The notes under the pieces were generated by a model, which saw nothing but the letters and a program-made list of their open reading frames with translations, searched no databases and was not told the DNA's origin. From DASQPA01 sp963757335 (GTDB lineage Bacteria > Acidobacteriota > Thermoanaerobaculia > Multivoradales > UBA5704), in the NCBI GenBank assembly GCA_963757335.1, contig CAVWRJ010000007.1, forward strand, positions 1 to 64,000: 64,000 nt of DNA, read 5' to 3'. The position numbers and the translations under genes were made by a program. The first letter of the stretch is position 1; each line of letters opens with the position of its first letter. Shown here piece by piece: positions 29,134 to 36,636 of the stretch.

Positions 29134-29146
29134 TAAAGTAACTTTA
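29134..29146 (+). promoter_or_regulatory. AT-rich palindrome before the Lgt-like gene
   Basis: TAAAGT-A-ACTTTA is a perfect palindrome ending 5 nt before the ATG, where no Shine-Dalgarno is present. Its AT content is unlike the surroundings. It could be an operator or part of a -10 region. Confidence 0.3.
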
Positions 29147-29151
29147 CAGCG

Positions 29152-29973
29152 ATGCCAGACCTGATCTCGACGCCTGGGCTCCCGCCCGGCCCCTTCGGGG
29201 TGCCGCTGCACGGCTTTTTCGTCCTCCTGGGGACCGTGGTGGCGGCGCTCGTCTTCGTCCTCGGTGCCCGGCATCGGCGGGTGCTCGGCGACGAGCTGGT
29301 CGCGGTTCTCCTCGGCGCTCTGCTCTGTGGCGCCTTGGGGGCCAAGCTCGCCGTCGTCTGGCGCTACGTGGACGCCGACGCCGTCCCCTCGCTCCTCGGT
29401 TTCGTCCTCCGTGGTGGCCAGAGCGTGCTCGGCGGCCTTGCCGGCGCCTACCTCGGGGCGGTCCTCACCAAGCGTCTCGTCGGCTACCGGGCCGGCACGG
29501 GCGACCTCTTCGCCCCCGCCGTGGCCCTGGGGATCGGCATCGGCCGCTTCGGCTGCCTGTTGACCGAGGCGCCGGGGGTCCCCACGGGCGGGAGCTGGGG
29601 GGTGGTGGTCGACGCGGCGCGGGCGGCGCGCATCCCGGGCTTCCCGCCGCAGTGGATCGGCGTCCCTCTCCATCCATCGTTCGTCTACGAGATCCCCTTC
29701 CACTTCCTGATGGCTGGGCTCCTCTTTCGCCTGCGCGCCCGGGGCGCCTGCCGGGACGACCTCTTCAAGCTCTATCTCCTGGCCTATGCGCCGCTCCGCT
29801 TCCTGCTCGAGTTCGTGCGCGGCAACCCGGTCGTCTGGCACGGGCTCACCCGGTCGCAGCTCTTCCTGATTCCGTCCATCCCGCTCCTCGCCTGGACCTT
29901 CCTGCGCCGGCGGCGTGCGGCGGCGGCGCCCCCTCCCTTCTCTTCCCTTTCCCTGGAGCCGACCGATGCCTGA
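29152..29973 (+). CDS. Lgt-family membrane protein (prolipoprotein diacylglyceryl transferase paralogue)
   Basis: 273-residue protein with about seven TM helices following the Lgt fold: RGGQSVLGGLAGAYLGA, GIGIGRFGCLLTEAPG, HPSFVYEI and FLLEFVRGNP. The two Arg of the Lgt site (GRFG and the later FVRG) are kept. The His of the HGG motif, important in E. coli Lgt, is Leu here, and GRxGNF is GRFGCL. It is thus closer to the GRxGC paralogue group than to a canonical Lgt, and may transfer or modify a glycerolipid group on something other than prolipoproteins. Its 3' end overlaps the next gene by 8 nt. It begins the operon containing the Tes-like radical SAM enzyme. Confidence 0.75.
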   Translation: MPDLISTPGLPPGPFGVPLHGFFVLLGTVVAALVFVLGARHRRVLGDELVAVLLGALLCGALGAKLAVVWRYVDADAVPSLLGFVLRGGQSVLGGLAGAYLGAVLTKRLVGYRAGTGDLFAPAVALGIGIGRFGCLLTEAPGVPTGGSWGVVVDAARAARIPGFPPQWIGVPLHPSFVYEIPFHFLMAGLLFRLRARGACRDDLFKLYLLAYAPLRFLLEFVRGNPVVWHGLTRSQLFLIPSIPLLAWTFLRRRRAAAAPPPFSSLSLEPTDA

Positions 29974-30388
29974 GTCCAACCCAGCAGATTTGCTCGCCTA
30001 CCTGCGCCAGAACGGCGGGCGCTACGACCTCGCGGTCCTTCGGGAGCACCTCGTCAGCCACGGGCAGGAGCCGATGGCGGTCGACGCTGCCGTCCAGGCC
30101 TATCTCGCCGAGCGCTCCTCCGGGAAGCCCACCGGGATGTCGCCGCTCCAGGTGACCGGAGTGGTGCTCCTGGCGGCGTTGTCTCTGGGCGTCCTCCTCG
30201 TGGGCAGCTGCTTCAGCGTTATTTTCCTGATGGGGAACGGCGCGGAACTCAACCGGGAAGGCCTGTGGCTCGCGGCGGCGACGGTCCTCGTCTTCCTGCT
30301 CCTCGTCGCCCTGACGGTCGCCGCGATCCGGCGAGCGCGCAGAGGGGGGCGCGAGAAGAGGGAGAGCGGGGGGAATGTGGCATTGTGA
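29966..30388 (+). CDS. small two-TM membrane protein, unknown
   Basis: 140-residue protein starting 8 nt inside the Lgt-like gene. Residues 1-55 are soluble and helical (DLLAYLRQNGGRYDLAVLREHLVSH...AVDAAVQAYLAE), resembling a small winged or tandem helical module. Two TM helices follow (~63-88 and 98-120), then a basic tail. It ends about 34 nt before the radical SAM start. I cannot name the family; coupling suggests it works with its neighbours at the membrane. Confidence 0.7.
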   Translation: MPESNPADLLAYLRQNGGRYDLAVLREHLVSHGQEPMAVDAAVQAYLAERSSGKPTGMSPLQVTGVVLLAALSLGVLLVGSCFSVIFLMGNGAELNREGLWLAAATVLVFLLLVALTVAAIRRARRGGREKRESGGNVAL

Positions 30389-30422
30389 GGTGGGTCTAGA
30401 TTTTTTCCCGAGAGGATCGTTC

Positions 30423-32006
30423 ATGCCTGGAATGCCGCTTCGCGGTGACCGCCTCCTGCGCTACGTCTCCGCCTTCTGCCCGCACTGTCACGCCGAAAAT
30501 CCCGAGCGGCCGCTCGCCGAGGTAAGCCGGCTCTCCGGCTATCTCGCCGAGGAGGACGGTGGGGTCTGGCTCGTCCGCGGCTGCCCGGAGCATGGGAAAG
30601 TCAGGACCTTCTACGACGAGTCGGCGGAGATCCTCTCCTACCTGGAGGAATGGACGGCACCCACCAAGCGCCACGTGCCGGACGTCGCCGGCAACTTCGA
30701 TCCCGTCCCCGAGGCCTATCTCCGGGGACTGGGGGAGATGCAGACCCAGCACACCTGCATCCTGCTCGAAGACATCGACCTCTCCTGCAATCTCTGCTGC
30801 CCGAACTGCTTCGCGTCGAGCTCGCCGGAGCTTCGGGGCGCGGTGCCGGTCTCCGAGATCCTGAGGAGCATCGACACCCGTCTCTCGCGAGAGGAGGGGC
30901 GGCTCGACGTCCTCATGCTCTCGGGCGGCGAGCCCACGGTCCATCCGCGGCTCCTCGACCTTCTCGATGCCGCGCTCGACCGCCCCATCGGCCGCATCCT
31001 CTTGAACAGCAACGGCATCGAGATCGCCCAGAACGACCGCCTGCTCGCCTATCTGGAGCAGCACCGCCAGCGGATCGAGGTCTATCTGCAATTCGACGGC
31101 TTCCGTCTGGAGACCCACCGCCATCACCGCGGCGCCGACCTGCGGCGGATCAAGCAGCAGGCGGTCGAGCGGCTCTCGGCGGCCGGGGTGTTCACGACCC
31201 TCACCATGACCGCGGCCCTGGGGGTGAACGACGACGAGATCGGCGACGTCCTCCTCTACGCCCTGGAGACCCCATTCGTGGGCGGCGTCTCGATCCAGCC
31301 GCAGTTCGGGAGCGGCCGCTCGACGCCTATCGATCCCCAGGCGCGGCTCACCCACACCGGCGTCCTCGCCCGGCTGGGGCCGCAGACCGGCGGCCTCGTC
31401 ACCTGGCGCGACCTGACGGCCCTCCCCTGCAGCCATCCCCACTGCTGCAGCATCGGCTATCTCATGCGGACCGACGAGGGGACCTGGCGTTCGCTCGCCG
31501 CCATCCTCGGCCACGAGCGCCTCAAATCCCATCTGGAGCTGGTGAGCAACCGGATCGTCGACCCCGGGCTCTCGGCCGAGCTGCGGGCCTTAGTCAAACA
31601 ATCCCTCCTGGGTCTCTTCTCGGAGTCGAGCTCGCTCTCCCAGCCGTCGATCGGCGAGCTCTTCGGGGCGGTCTGCCAGAGCTGCGACCTGGGACTCTCG
31701 GACCTCGTGCGCCTGGCCGGAAGCTCGCTCCTGGGCCGTGGGAACGGCCTCCGCGAGCTGCTCGGCAGGCGGGTCAAGCGGATCACGGTCAAGCCGTTCA
31801 TGGACATCCACACGATGATCGAGGAGCGCCTGTTGCAGTGCTGCGTCCACGTCGGTACGGCGCGGGAGACGGTCGACCGCACCACCGCTGCCCACCAGTG
31901 CGTCCCCTTCTGCGCCGCCCAGGCCTGGGCCCCCTTGAGCCGGATGAAGCTCTCCGAGCGGGCCGGGCGGCAGGGGCTGGAAGCGGCGCTCCCAGGTGTG
32001 AGATGA
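30423..32006 (+). CDS. radical SAM enzyme, tetraether/membrane-spanning lipid synthase-like (Tes/MSS)
   Basis: 527-residue radical SAM enzyme of the MJ0619/Tes type. Tes joins two lipid tails by carbon-carbon bonds to make membrane-spanning lipids, and bacterial relatives are implicated in iso-diabolic-acid-type lipids. Visible: an N-terminal Cys site (FCPHC at 19-22, GCPEHG at 54), the radical SAM cluster CxxxCxxC at 122/126/129 in EDIDLSCNLCCPNCFA, LMLSGGEPTVHP, the mid-chain TALPCSHPHCCS and CQSCDLG, and the C-terminal CCVH and CVPFC pair typical of Tes. Several auxiliary Fe-S or metal sites are therefore expected. ATG at 30423 is preferred (GAGAGG upstream); an in-frame ATG at 30375 exists. 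It overlaps the next membrane protein by ATGA. Assignment to lipid chemistry rests on family resemblance and the Lgt-like neighbour. Confidence 0.8.
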   Translation: MPGMPLRGDRLLRYVSAFCPHCHAENPERPLAEVSRLSGYLAEEDGGVWLVRGCPEHGKVRTFYDESAEILSYLEEWTAPTKRHVPDVAGNFDPVPEAYLRGLGEMQTQHTCILLEDIDLSCNLCCPNCFASSSPELRGAVPVSEILRSIDTRLSREEGRLDVLMLSGGEPTVHPRLLDLLDAALDRPIGRILLNSNGIEIAQNDRLLAYLEQHRQRIEVYLQFDGFRLETHRHHRGADLRRIKQQAVERLSAAGVFTTLTMTAALGVNDDEIGDVLLYALETPFVGGVSIQPQFGSGRSTPIDPQARLTHTGVLARLGPQTGGLVTWRDLTALPCSHPHCCSIGYLMRTDEGTWRSLAAILGHERLKSHLELVSNRIVDPGLSAELRALVKQSLLGLFSESSSLSQPSIGELFGAVCQSCDLGLSDLVRLAGSSLLGRGNGLRELLGRRVKRITVKPFMDIHTMIEERLLQCCVHVGTARETVDRTTAAHQCVPFCAAQAWAPLSRMKLSERAGRQGLEAALPGVR

Positions 32007-32365
32007 CCGAGACTCCCGCCTCAGCCGCCGCCCGCGAGGCCCGGGCCGCCCAGGCCGCGCTCGCGGCGCTTGCGGCGAATGGAGAAAGAGCTCTGCCGAT
32101 CCCTCCACCCCCCATCGCCGACCCCCTCCGCTTCTGCGTCTGGACGACGATCGCCCTCCTCGCCTGGCTCGTCTCGCCGGCCCTGCTCGCAGCGGTCTTC
32201 GGCTTCGCGGGGCTCTATGCGTACGGGAAGGCGTGGCGGGCGGGATTGCGCAAGAGCGACTGCATCCTGGGGGACCCGCGGCTGGTGATGCTGTATCTGG
32301 GGCTTGTCGGAATGGCGGGGCTGGGGTGGACGGTGTGGAGGGTGATCGTCCGGCTGCATCTCTGA
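32003..32365 (+). CDS. small membrane protein coupled to the radical SAM gene
   Basis: 120-residue protein whose ATG overlaps the radical SAM stop by 4 nt. An Ala/Arg-rich amphipathic N-terminus (SAAAREARAAQAALAALAA) and a Pro stretch precede two hydrophobic segments (~48-75 and ~92-114). No known domain is recognised. The overlap argues for stoichiometric production, for example as a membrane tether or lipid-presenting partner; this is inference. Confidence 0.7.
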   Translation: MTETPASAAAREARAAQAALAALAANGERALPIPPPPIADPLRFCVWTTIALLAWLVSPALLAAVFGFAGLYAYGKAWRAGLRKSDCILGDPRLVMLYLGLVGMAGLGWTVWRVIVRLHL

Positions 32366-32386
32366 GCGGAGCCGCCGCCGAGTAAA

Positions 32387-32413
32387 GGCGGCGCCGTTCT
32401 TGCCGGCGCCGCC
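32387..32413. terminator. hairpin between convergent units
   Basis: GGCGGCGCCG and CGGCGCCGCC form a perfect 10-bp stem with a 7-nt loop, between the radical SAM operon (+) and the Cys-rich 145-residue gene (-). No strong T-run. Confidence 0.5.
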
Positions 32414-32427
32414 GGAGTCTCAAACCT

Positions 32428-32865
32428 TCAAACCGCCGGCCCCAGCTCCGCGGCCCGGCGCAACTCGGGCGACGGCTCGGCGGCCTGGGAGACGACCTGC
32501 GGGCAGCGCATGCAGGCCGCCTTCCCCTCCTGTCGCCACCAGAGGCAGGTGGGGCGCAGATGGCAGGGGGGGAGAGCATCGACCACGGGGAGCAATCCCT
32601 GGACGATCCGTTGCGCGAGCCGGCAGTTGGCGCCGTCGAAGTGGAGGCAGCCCGCGCCGGCGCAGGGCGCGGCGAAGCGGAAGACCTCCCCCGGCGACGC
32701 CGGGCCGGCGAGGGCGAGGACCTCGGGCGTTGCCGGCAGAGGTTGGGCAAGATAGCCGACGCGCGGCTCCTCGACCGTTCCGCCGACGACCCCGAAGACG
32801 ATGCTCCCCGCCATCTCCGGCCGGGCGCTCGGGCAGTTAGAAGCCCGGCCAGTCTCCTCCTTCAT
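32428..32865 (-). CDS. conserved-looking Cys-rich cytoplasmic protein, unknown
   Basis: 145 residues, no signal or TM. Opens NCPSARPEMAGSIVFGVVGG, then TVEEPRVGYLAQPLP and FRFAAPCAGAGCLHFDG-NC. The C-terminal half reads VDALPPCHLRPTCLWWRQEG and AACMRCPQVV. Eight Cys in spaced groups (C-x4-C-x7-C and C-x5-C-x10-C-x2-C) suggest an Fe-S cluster or zinc. It follows a small 87-residue gene by 3 nt, with GGAGG before the ATG. The dense invariant-looking motifs suggest a real conserved family, but I cannot give a function. Confidence 0.75.
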   Translation of the reverse strand: MKEETGRASNCPSARPEMAGSIVFGVVGGTVEEPRVGYLAQPLPATPEVLALAGPASPGEVFRFAAPCAGAGCLHFDGANCRLAQRIVQGLLPVVDALPPCHLRPTCLWWRQEGKAACMRCPQVVSQAAEPSPELRRAAELGPAV

Positions 32866-32868
32866 GAC

Positions 32869-33132
32869 CTAACCTCCCGAGGAGCCGGTGCCGGATTCGG
32901 CGCTCTGGGCCTTGGAGAGTTGGCCCTGCGTCAGGATCTGGCCGAGTTGCGGCGCGGCGATGATCCCGACCCAGACCGAGAGGGGCTGGCGCCAAGGCTC
33001 GGGCGAGGGCCCCTGTCTCTGCGCATGGGCCTCGACCGCCCGCAGCGCGGCCGCCGAGGCGACCTCGATGAATTGGTCGAGCGAGATGCTCTGGGCGTGA
33101 GTGGCGTTCTTGGGCTCTTCTTGCTTGGCCAT
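32869..33132 (-). CDS. small protein, possible partner or precursor peptide
   Basis: 87 residues with GGAGGT before the ATG. The N-terminal half is a predicted helix (SISLDQFIEVASAAALRAVE), then QRQGPSPEPWRQPLSVWVGI, a short hydrophobic IIAAPQLGQIL and a Ser/Gly-rich tail. There is no Cys. It is transcribed ahead of and 3 nt from the Cys-rich 145-residue gene. A helical leader followed by a Gly/Ser-rich tail is compatible with a RiPP-type precursor, but a plain regulatory partner is equally possible. Confidence 0.65.
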   Translation of the reverse strand: MAKQEEPKNATHAQSISLDQFIEVASAAALRAVEAHAQRQGPSPEPWRQPLSVWVGIIAAPQLGQILTQGQLSKAQSAESGTGSSGG

Positions 33133-33362
33133 GATCGCTTTTACCTCCAGTGGACGGGAGTTCGATTGCCGTCCCGTAAGAAGAGGCGCCCGGGGCTCCT
33201 CACGTGTTACAACGTTCTAACGATCCTGGCCGTGGCGGACATCGAGTAGGCGCTCAGGAGACCTCCTGGCGTTCGGCCGGAGTCCGCGGAGATCCCTGCG
33301 GACGCGATTTGGGATCTCCCGTACCCAGTCGGGGAGTTCCCGGACGCCGTTTGGAGCTCCCG

Positions 33363-33509
33363 GAACCCGTGGAAAGTCTTCGGGAACGTCTAGAAAGTCT
33401 TCGGGAACCCGTGGAAGGTCTTCGGGAACCCGTGGAAGGTCTTCGGGAACTCGTGGAAAGTCTTCGGGAACTCGTGGAAAGTCCTCGGGAACTCGTGGAA
33501 AGTCTTCGG
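33363..33509. repeat. 21-bp tandem repeat array (seven units)
   Basis: Seven contiguous 21-nt units of consensus GAACYCGTGGAARGTCTTCGG start at 33363, 33384, 33405, 33426, 33447, 33468 and 33489, with looser units (TCCCG every ~20-24 nt) back to about 33294. The 446-nt gap 33133-33578 holds this array and no supported gene. A frame across it reads as EPVESLR heptads, but lacks an RBS and any conserved flank. Confidence 0.9.
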
Positions 33510-33578
33510 GAACGTGTTAACCCTCCGGGATCCAGAGGCTGTGACCGAGCGCTACCGGTGCACCTATAGTATTTGGAT

Positions 33579-34841
33579 TCAGTCGGTTGCGAGATCGTGG
33601 GCGGGCGCCGGCTCTGCCGTCGGCGCGCCCTCGCCCGGGTTCTCCTTCACGCGCCAGAAGAGGCCGGCCGCGATCAGGCCGCAGAGGAACGCCACGCCCC
33701 ACACGACCCGGCCGCCCCAGGCCTCCAGAATCCGCGCGCCGGCCCAGGGGCCGAGGGCGAAGGCGGCGGCGGAGGACATCGAGTAGGCGCCCATGTAGGC
33801 CCCCTGGCGTTCGACCGGGGCCGAGTGCGAGGCGTAGGCGGCGGCGGTAGGGAAGAGGATCATCTCGCCGAAGGTCCAGATCACGACGGTCGCGAGCACC
33901 CCCCAGGTGGAGGAGACGAAGGCCAGGCTGCCGAAGCCCAGGCCGCAGAGGAGGGCGCCGAGGGCGAGCGAGCGCCCCAGGCGCCAGTCTGCCATCGCCC
34001 CGTTGAGCGGTACTTCGAGGAGGACGATGAGCAGGGTGTTGACGGTGAACAGCAGCCCGTACACCGTGGGGGAGAGGTGGAGCGTGCCGACCAGGTAGAG
34101 CGGCAGGGTCGTGTTGTGCTGGAAAAAGACCATGGTGATCAGCAGGTTGACCGCCAGGAAGGCGAGGAAGCGCCGGTCGGCGTAGGGCGAGGCGCCGCGG
34201 GAGCGCTGCCGGAGGCCGGACACTGCCCCGGAGACCCCGGAGGCCGCCGTTTCGAGCCGCCGGCCGGTCAGCCCGAGCCGGCTCCCCACGGCGAGGAGGA
34301 CGACCCCGGCCGCGAGGGCCGTCAGGGCGTCGATCGCGAACAGGAAGCGGTAGGAACGGGCGGCGAGAAAGCCCCCGAGGGCGGGGCCGACGCTCACCCC
34401 CAGGTTGATCGCCAGGCGGGTGAGAGCGAAGGCCATCCGGCGCTCGGCGGGTGCCGACCAGGAGGTGACGGCGGCGAGGCTGGCGGGCCGGGTGGTCTCG
34501 TTGGTGACCGCCATGCCGAAGACGGCGAGGGCGATCCACGGCCCGTGGGCGAGGGGGAAGGCGAGGAGGACGGCGCCGTTGCCGAGGAGCCCCCCGACGA
34601 TCACCGGGAGAGGCCCGAAACGGTCGCAGAGGCGGCCGGCCAAGGGCGCGGCGAAGATCGCCACGGTGCCGTAGAGCGCGAGGACCGCCCCGGCCTGCCC
34701 GGGCGTAAACCCCTGCGTACCCGTGAGGTATAGGACGAGGAAGGGGAGCACCATGGTGCCCGCCCGGTTGATCAGGGTGGCCGTCGAGAGGAGCCAGAGG
34801 CTCGCCGGCAGCCCGCGCAGGCCGCGCCAGGGATTCCGCAT
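33579..34841 (-). CDS. MFS transporter
   Basis: 420-residue major facilitator with 12 TM helices. The loop 2-3 motif is AGRLCDRFGPLPVIVGG, with the TM4-5 region RRMAFALTRLAINLGVSVGPALGGFL. It resembles drug/metabolite exporters of the MdtG/YttB kind. It is third in an operon with a GT2 and an epimerase; its ATG lies 3 nt after the epimerase stop. Export of a sugar or lipid precursor made by the neighbours is possible but not shown. Confidence 0.88.
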   Translation of the reverse strand: MRNPWRGLRGLPASLWLLSTATLINRAGTMVLPFLVLYLTGTQGFTPGQAGAVLALYGTVAIFAAPLAGRLCDRFGPLPVIVGGLLGNGAVLLAFPLAHGPWIALAVFGMAVTNETTRPASLAAVTSWSAPAERRMAFALTRLAINLGVSVGPALGGFLAARSYRFLFAIDALTALAAGVVLLAVGSRLGLTGRRLETAASGVSGAVSGLRQRSRGASPYADRRFLAFLAVNLLITMVFFQHNTTLPLYLVGTLHLSPTVYGLLFTVNTLLIVLLEVPLNGAMADWRLGRSLALGALLCGLGFGSLAFVSSTWGVLATVVIWTFGEMILFPTAAAYASHSAPVERQGAYMGAYSMSSAAAFALGPWAGARILEAWGGRVVWGVAFLCGLIAAGLFWRVKENPGEGAPTAEPAPAHDLATD

Positions 34842-34844
34842 GTC

Positions 34845-35729
34845 CTAGGAGGCGAGGCGAGCGAAACCGGCCTCCAAGGGCCGGGGGTCGTAGTCGAGGT
34901 CGGCGCGCGCCGCCGTGATGTCGGCCGGCTTGGGGCAGCGCAGCCGCGGGATCTGGTCGCGGTAGACGGGTGGATGGGGGAGCCGCAGCCAGGCGCCCAC
35001 CGCCGCCACCGCGGCTAAGAGAGCGAGCGGCACCGGCACCTGCAACCGGGAGAGGCCATAGTACCGGCAGACCCGGTCGACCAGCTCGCCGTAGGTCATC
35101 TCCTCCGGTCCGGCGAGAGTGTAGGTGCGGCCGATCGCCCGTTCCCGGACGAGGGCCTGCGCCATCCCGTCGACGGCGTCGTCGACGTAGACCGGGGCCA
35201 TGCGGTGGGCCCGGCCGCCGACGACCGGCACCAGGGGGCTCTTCCGGGCGACGGCGAGAACCTGGGAGATCGCCTCCCCGGAGCCGCCGCCGTAGACCTC
35301 CGCCGGGCGCAGCACCGTCCAGTCGAGCCCCGAGGCGAGGACCCGCCGCTCGGCCTCCGCCTTGGAGCGGCTGTACGCCCCTCCGGACGCGGCGACGGCG
35401 CGGGTGCTGACGTGGACGAAGCGCCTCACCCCCGTGGCCGCCGCGGCGGCGAGGACGTTTTCCGTGCCCTCGGTATTGGTGCGGACATAGGCCGCCTCGT
35501 CGTTGCTGTGGGTGAGCGCCGCCAGATGGAGGACGGCGTCCATTCCGGCGAGCGGCGGGCCCAGGGTCTCCGGCCGGGTGACGTCGCCGCGCACCGCCTC
35601 CCATCCCGCCGGGAGCGCGGGGAGCGGGCTCCGGCCGCGGGTGAGCACCCGGCCGGAGACGCCCAGGGCGGCGAGGCGGGGGAGAAGCCGCTTCCCGAGC
35701 TTCCCCGGTCCGGTGAGGAGCACTCTCAT
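34845..35729 (-). CDS. NAD(P)-dependent epimerase/dehydratase (extended SDR)
   Basis: 294 residues. N-terminal nucleotide site MRVLLTGPGKLGKRLLPRLA (G-x-G-x-x-G), VRGDVTRPETL, LHLAALTHS, the active-site YSRSK (Tyr-x3-Lys) preceded by VSTRAVAAS, and VLRPAEVYGGG. The C-terminal ~50 residues are hydrophobic (LALLAAVAAVGAWLRL). It resembles NDUFA9-like and UDP-sugar-epimerase-like SDRs; substrate unknown. It overlaps the upstream GT2 gene by 4 nt. Confidence 0.85.
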   Translation of the reverse strand: MRVLLTGPGKLGKRLLPRLAALGVSGRVLTRGRSPLPALPAGWEAVRGDVTRPETLGPPLAGMDAVLHLAALTHSNDEAAYVRTNTEGTENVLAAAAATGVRRFVHVSTRAVAASGGAYSRSKAEAERRVLASGLDWTVLRPAEVYGGGSGEAISQVLAVARKSPLVPVVGGRAHRMAPVYVDDAVDGMAQALVRERAIGRTYTLAGPEEMTYGELVDRVCRYYGLSRLQVPVPLALLAAVAAVGAWLRLPHPPVYRDQIPRLRCPKPADITAARADLDYDPRPLEAGFARLAS

Positions 35730-36532
35730 GGCGAAACGCCGCGGCCTCGTCGAGGCGACCGCCGCCGCCGGGTCTCGGCGAGCCGGGAGCGGGCGAGGTT
35801 CTTCAGAAATTCCAGGATGGCGCCGAGCCGCACGAAGGAGCGCCGGTCGGAGAGACCGAGAAAGACCGTCTCGATCTCGCGCACGGCAAAGCCCAGCCGG
35901 CGGGCCTGGATCATGATCTCGGCGTCGATGAACCAGTCGTCCGAACGGAGGTCGAGCCGCTCGTAGGCGGCGCGGGTGAGGACCTTCGGCTTGCCGTTGA
36001 TGTCGCGCACGGGGAGACCGGGGAAGAGCAGCCGGAAGAGAAGATTGTAGAGGCAGGAGAGGGCGCGGCGGGCGAGGCCGTCGTCGCGCTTTACCCGCGT
36101 CGCTTTGACCAGGTCGAAGCCGCCGGCGCGGAGGACCGAGCAGGCGGACACCAGGTCGCCGACCGGCACCTGGCCGTCGCCGTCGATCACCGCCAGGTAG
36201 TCGCCGGCGGCGAGCGCGAGGCCCGAGCGCATGTCCCAGCCCATCATCCCGCGCTTCTCCAGGGTGGAGACGACGATCCGCGGGTCCTCGCGCGCCAGCT
36301 CGCGGACGACGGCGGGGGTCGGGTCGTCCTCTCCTGCCACGTAGTTGGCGACCAGCACCAGCTCGTAGCTCTCGATCCCCGACCGCGAGAGGACCGCCGA
36401 GATCTCCCGCGCGAAATCGCGCGCCCGCTCGCCCGAGCGATAGCAGAGCACGACGACCGAGATCGGGCGAAAACTCGGGCGAGCGCTCGGAGGGGCCGGC
36501 CGGCCGGGGGTCCGCGGGGAGGGCGTCGTCAT
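35726..36532 (-). CDS. family 2 glycosyltransferase (DPM-like)
   Basis: 268-residue GT-A glycosyltransferase resembling dolichol-/polyprenyl-phosphate sugar transferases: ISVVVLCYRSGERA, YELVLVANY, VIDGDGQVPVGDL (DGD metal site), KATRVKRDDG, DINGKPKVLTR and DWFIDAEIMIQARRLGF. No C-terminal TM helices, so it is peripheral. Start at 36532 is chosen because the longer version (36565) adds an unlikely leader and has no RBS. It heads the GT2-epimerase-MFS operon and is divergent from the GH113-like gene. Confidence 0.88.
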   Translation of the reverse strand: MTTPSPRTPGRPAPPSARPSFRPISVVVLCYRSGERARDFAREISAVLSRSGIESYELVLVANYVAGEDDPTPAVVRELAREDPRIVVSTLEKRGMMGWDMRSGLALAAGDYLAVIDGDGQVPVGDLVSACSVLRAGGFDLVKATRVKRDDGLARRALSCLYNLLFRLLFPGLPVRDINGKPKVLTRAAYERLDLRSDDWFIDAEIMIQARRLGFAVREIETVFLGLSDRRSFVRLGAILEFLKNLARSRLAETRRRRSPRRGRGVSP

Positions 36533-36636
36533 GGGCTCGCTATCATCCCATGTCCCCCCGGCCATGCTATCCGGAGAACGGAGCGAGAGGGTCGGTACCC
36601 GAGGGGCGCTGGCGGGCCCTGGTATCCTTGCCTCGC

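Noticed and set aside
33363..33509. CRISPR-like array
   Set aside because: Units are contiguous with no spacers and no cas genes are nearby.
33204..33569. Open frame across the 21-bp array encoding EPVESLR heptads
   Set aside because: A 21-nt repeat necessarily gives a 7-residue repeat; no RBS, no conserved flanks, start in non-coding sequence.
36550..36636. Upstream extension of the GH113-like gene
   Set aside because: The start at 36637 gives a proper signal peptide; the extension is unrelated to any export signal.
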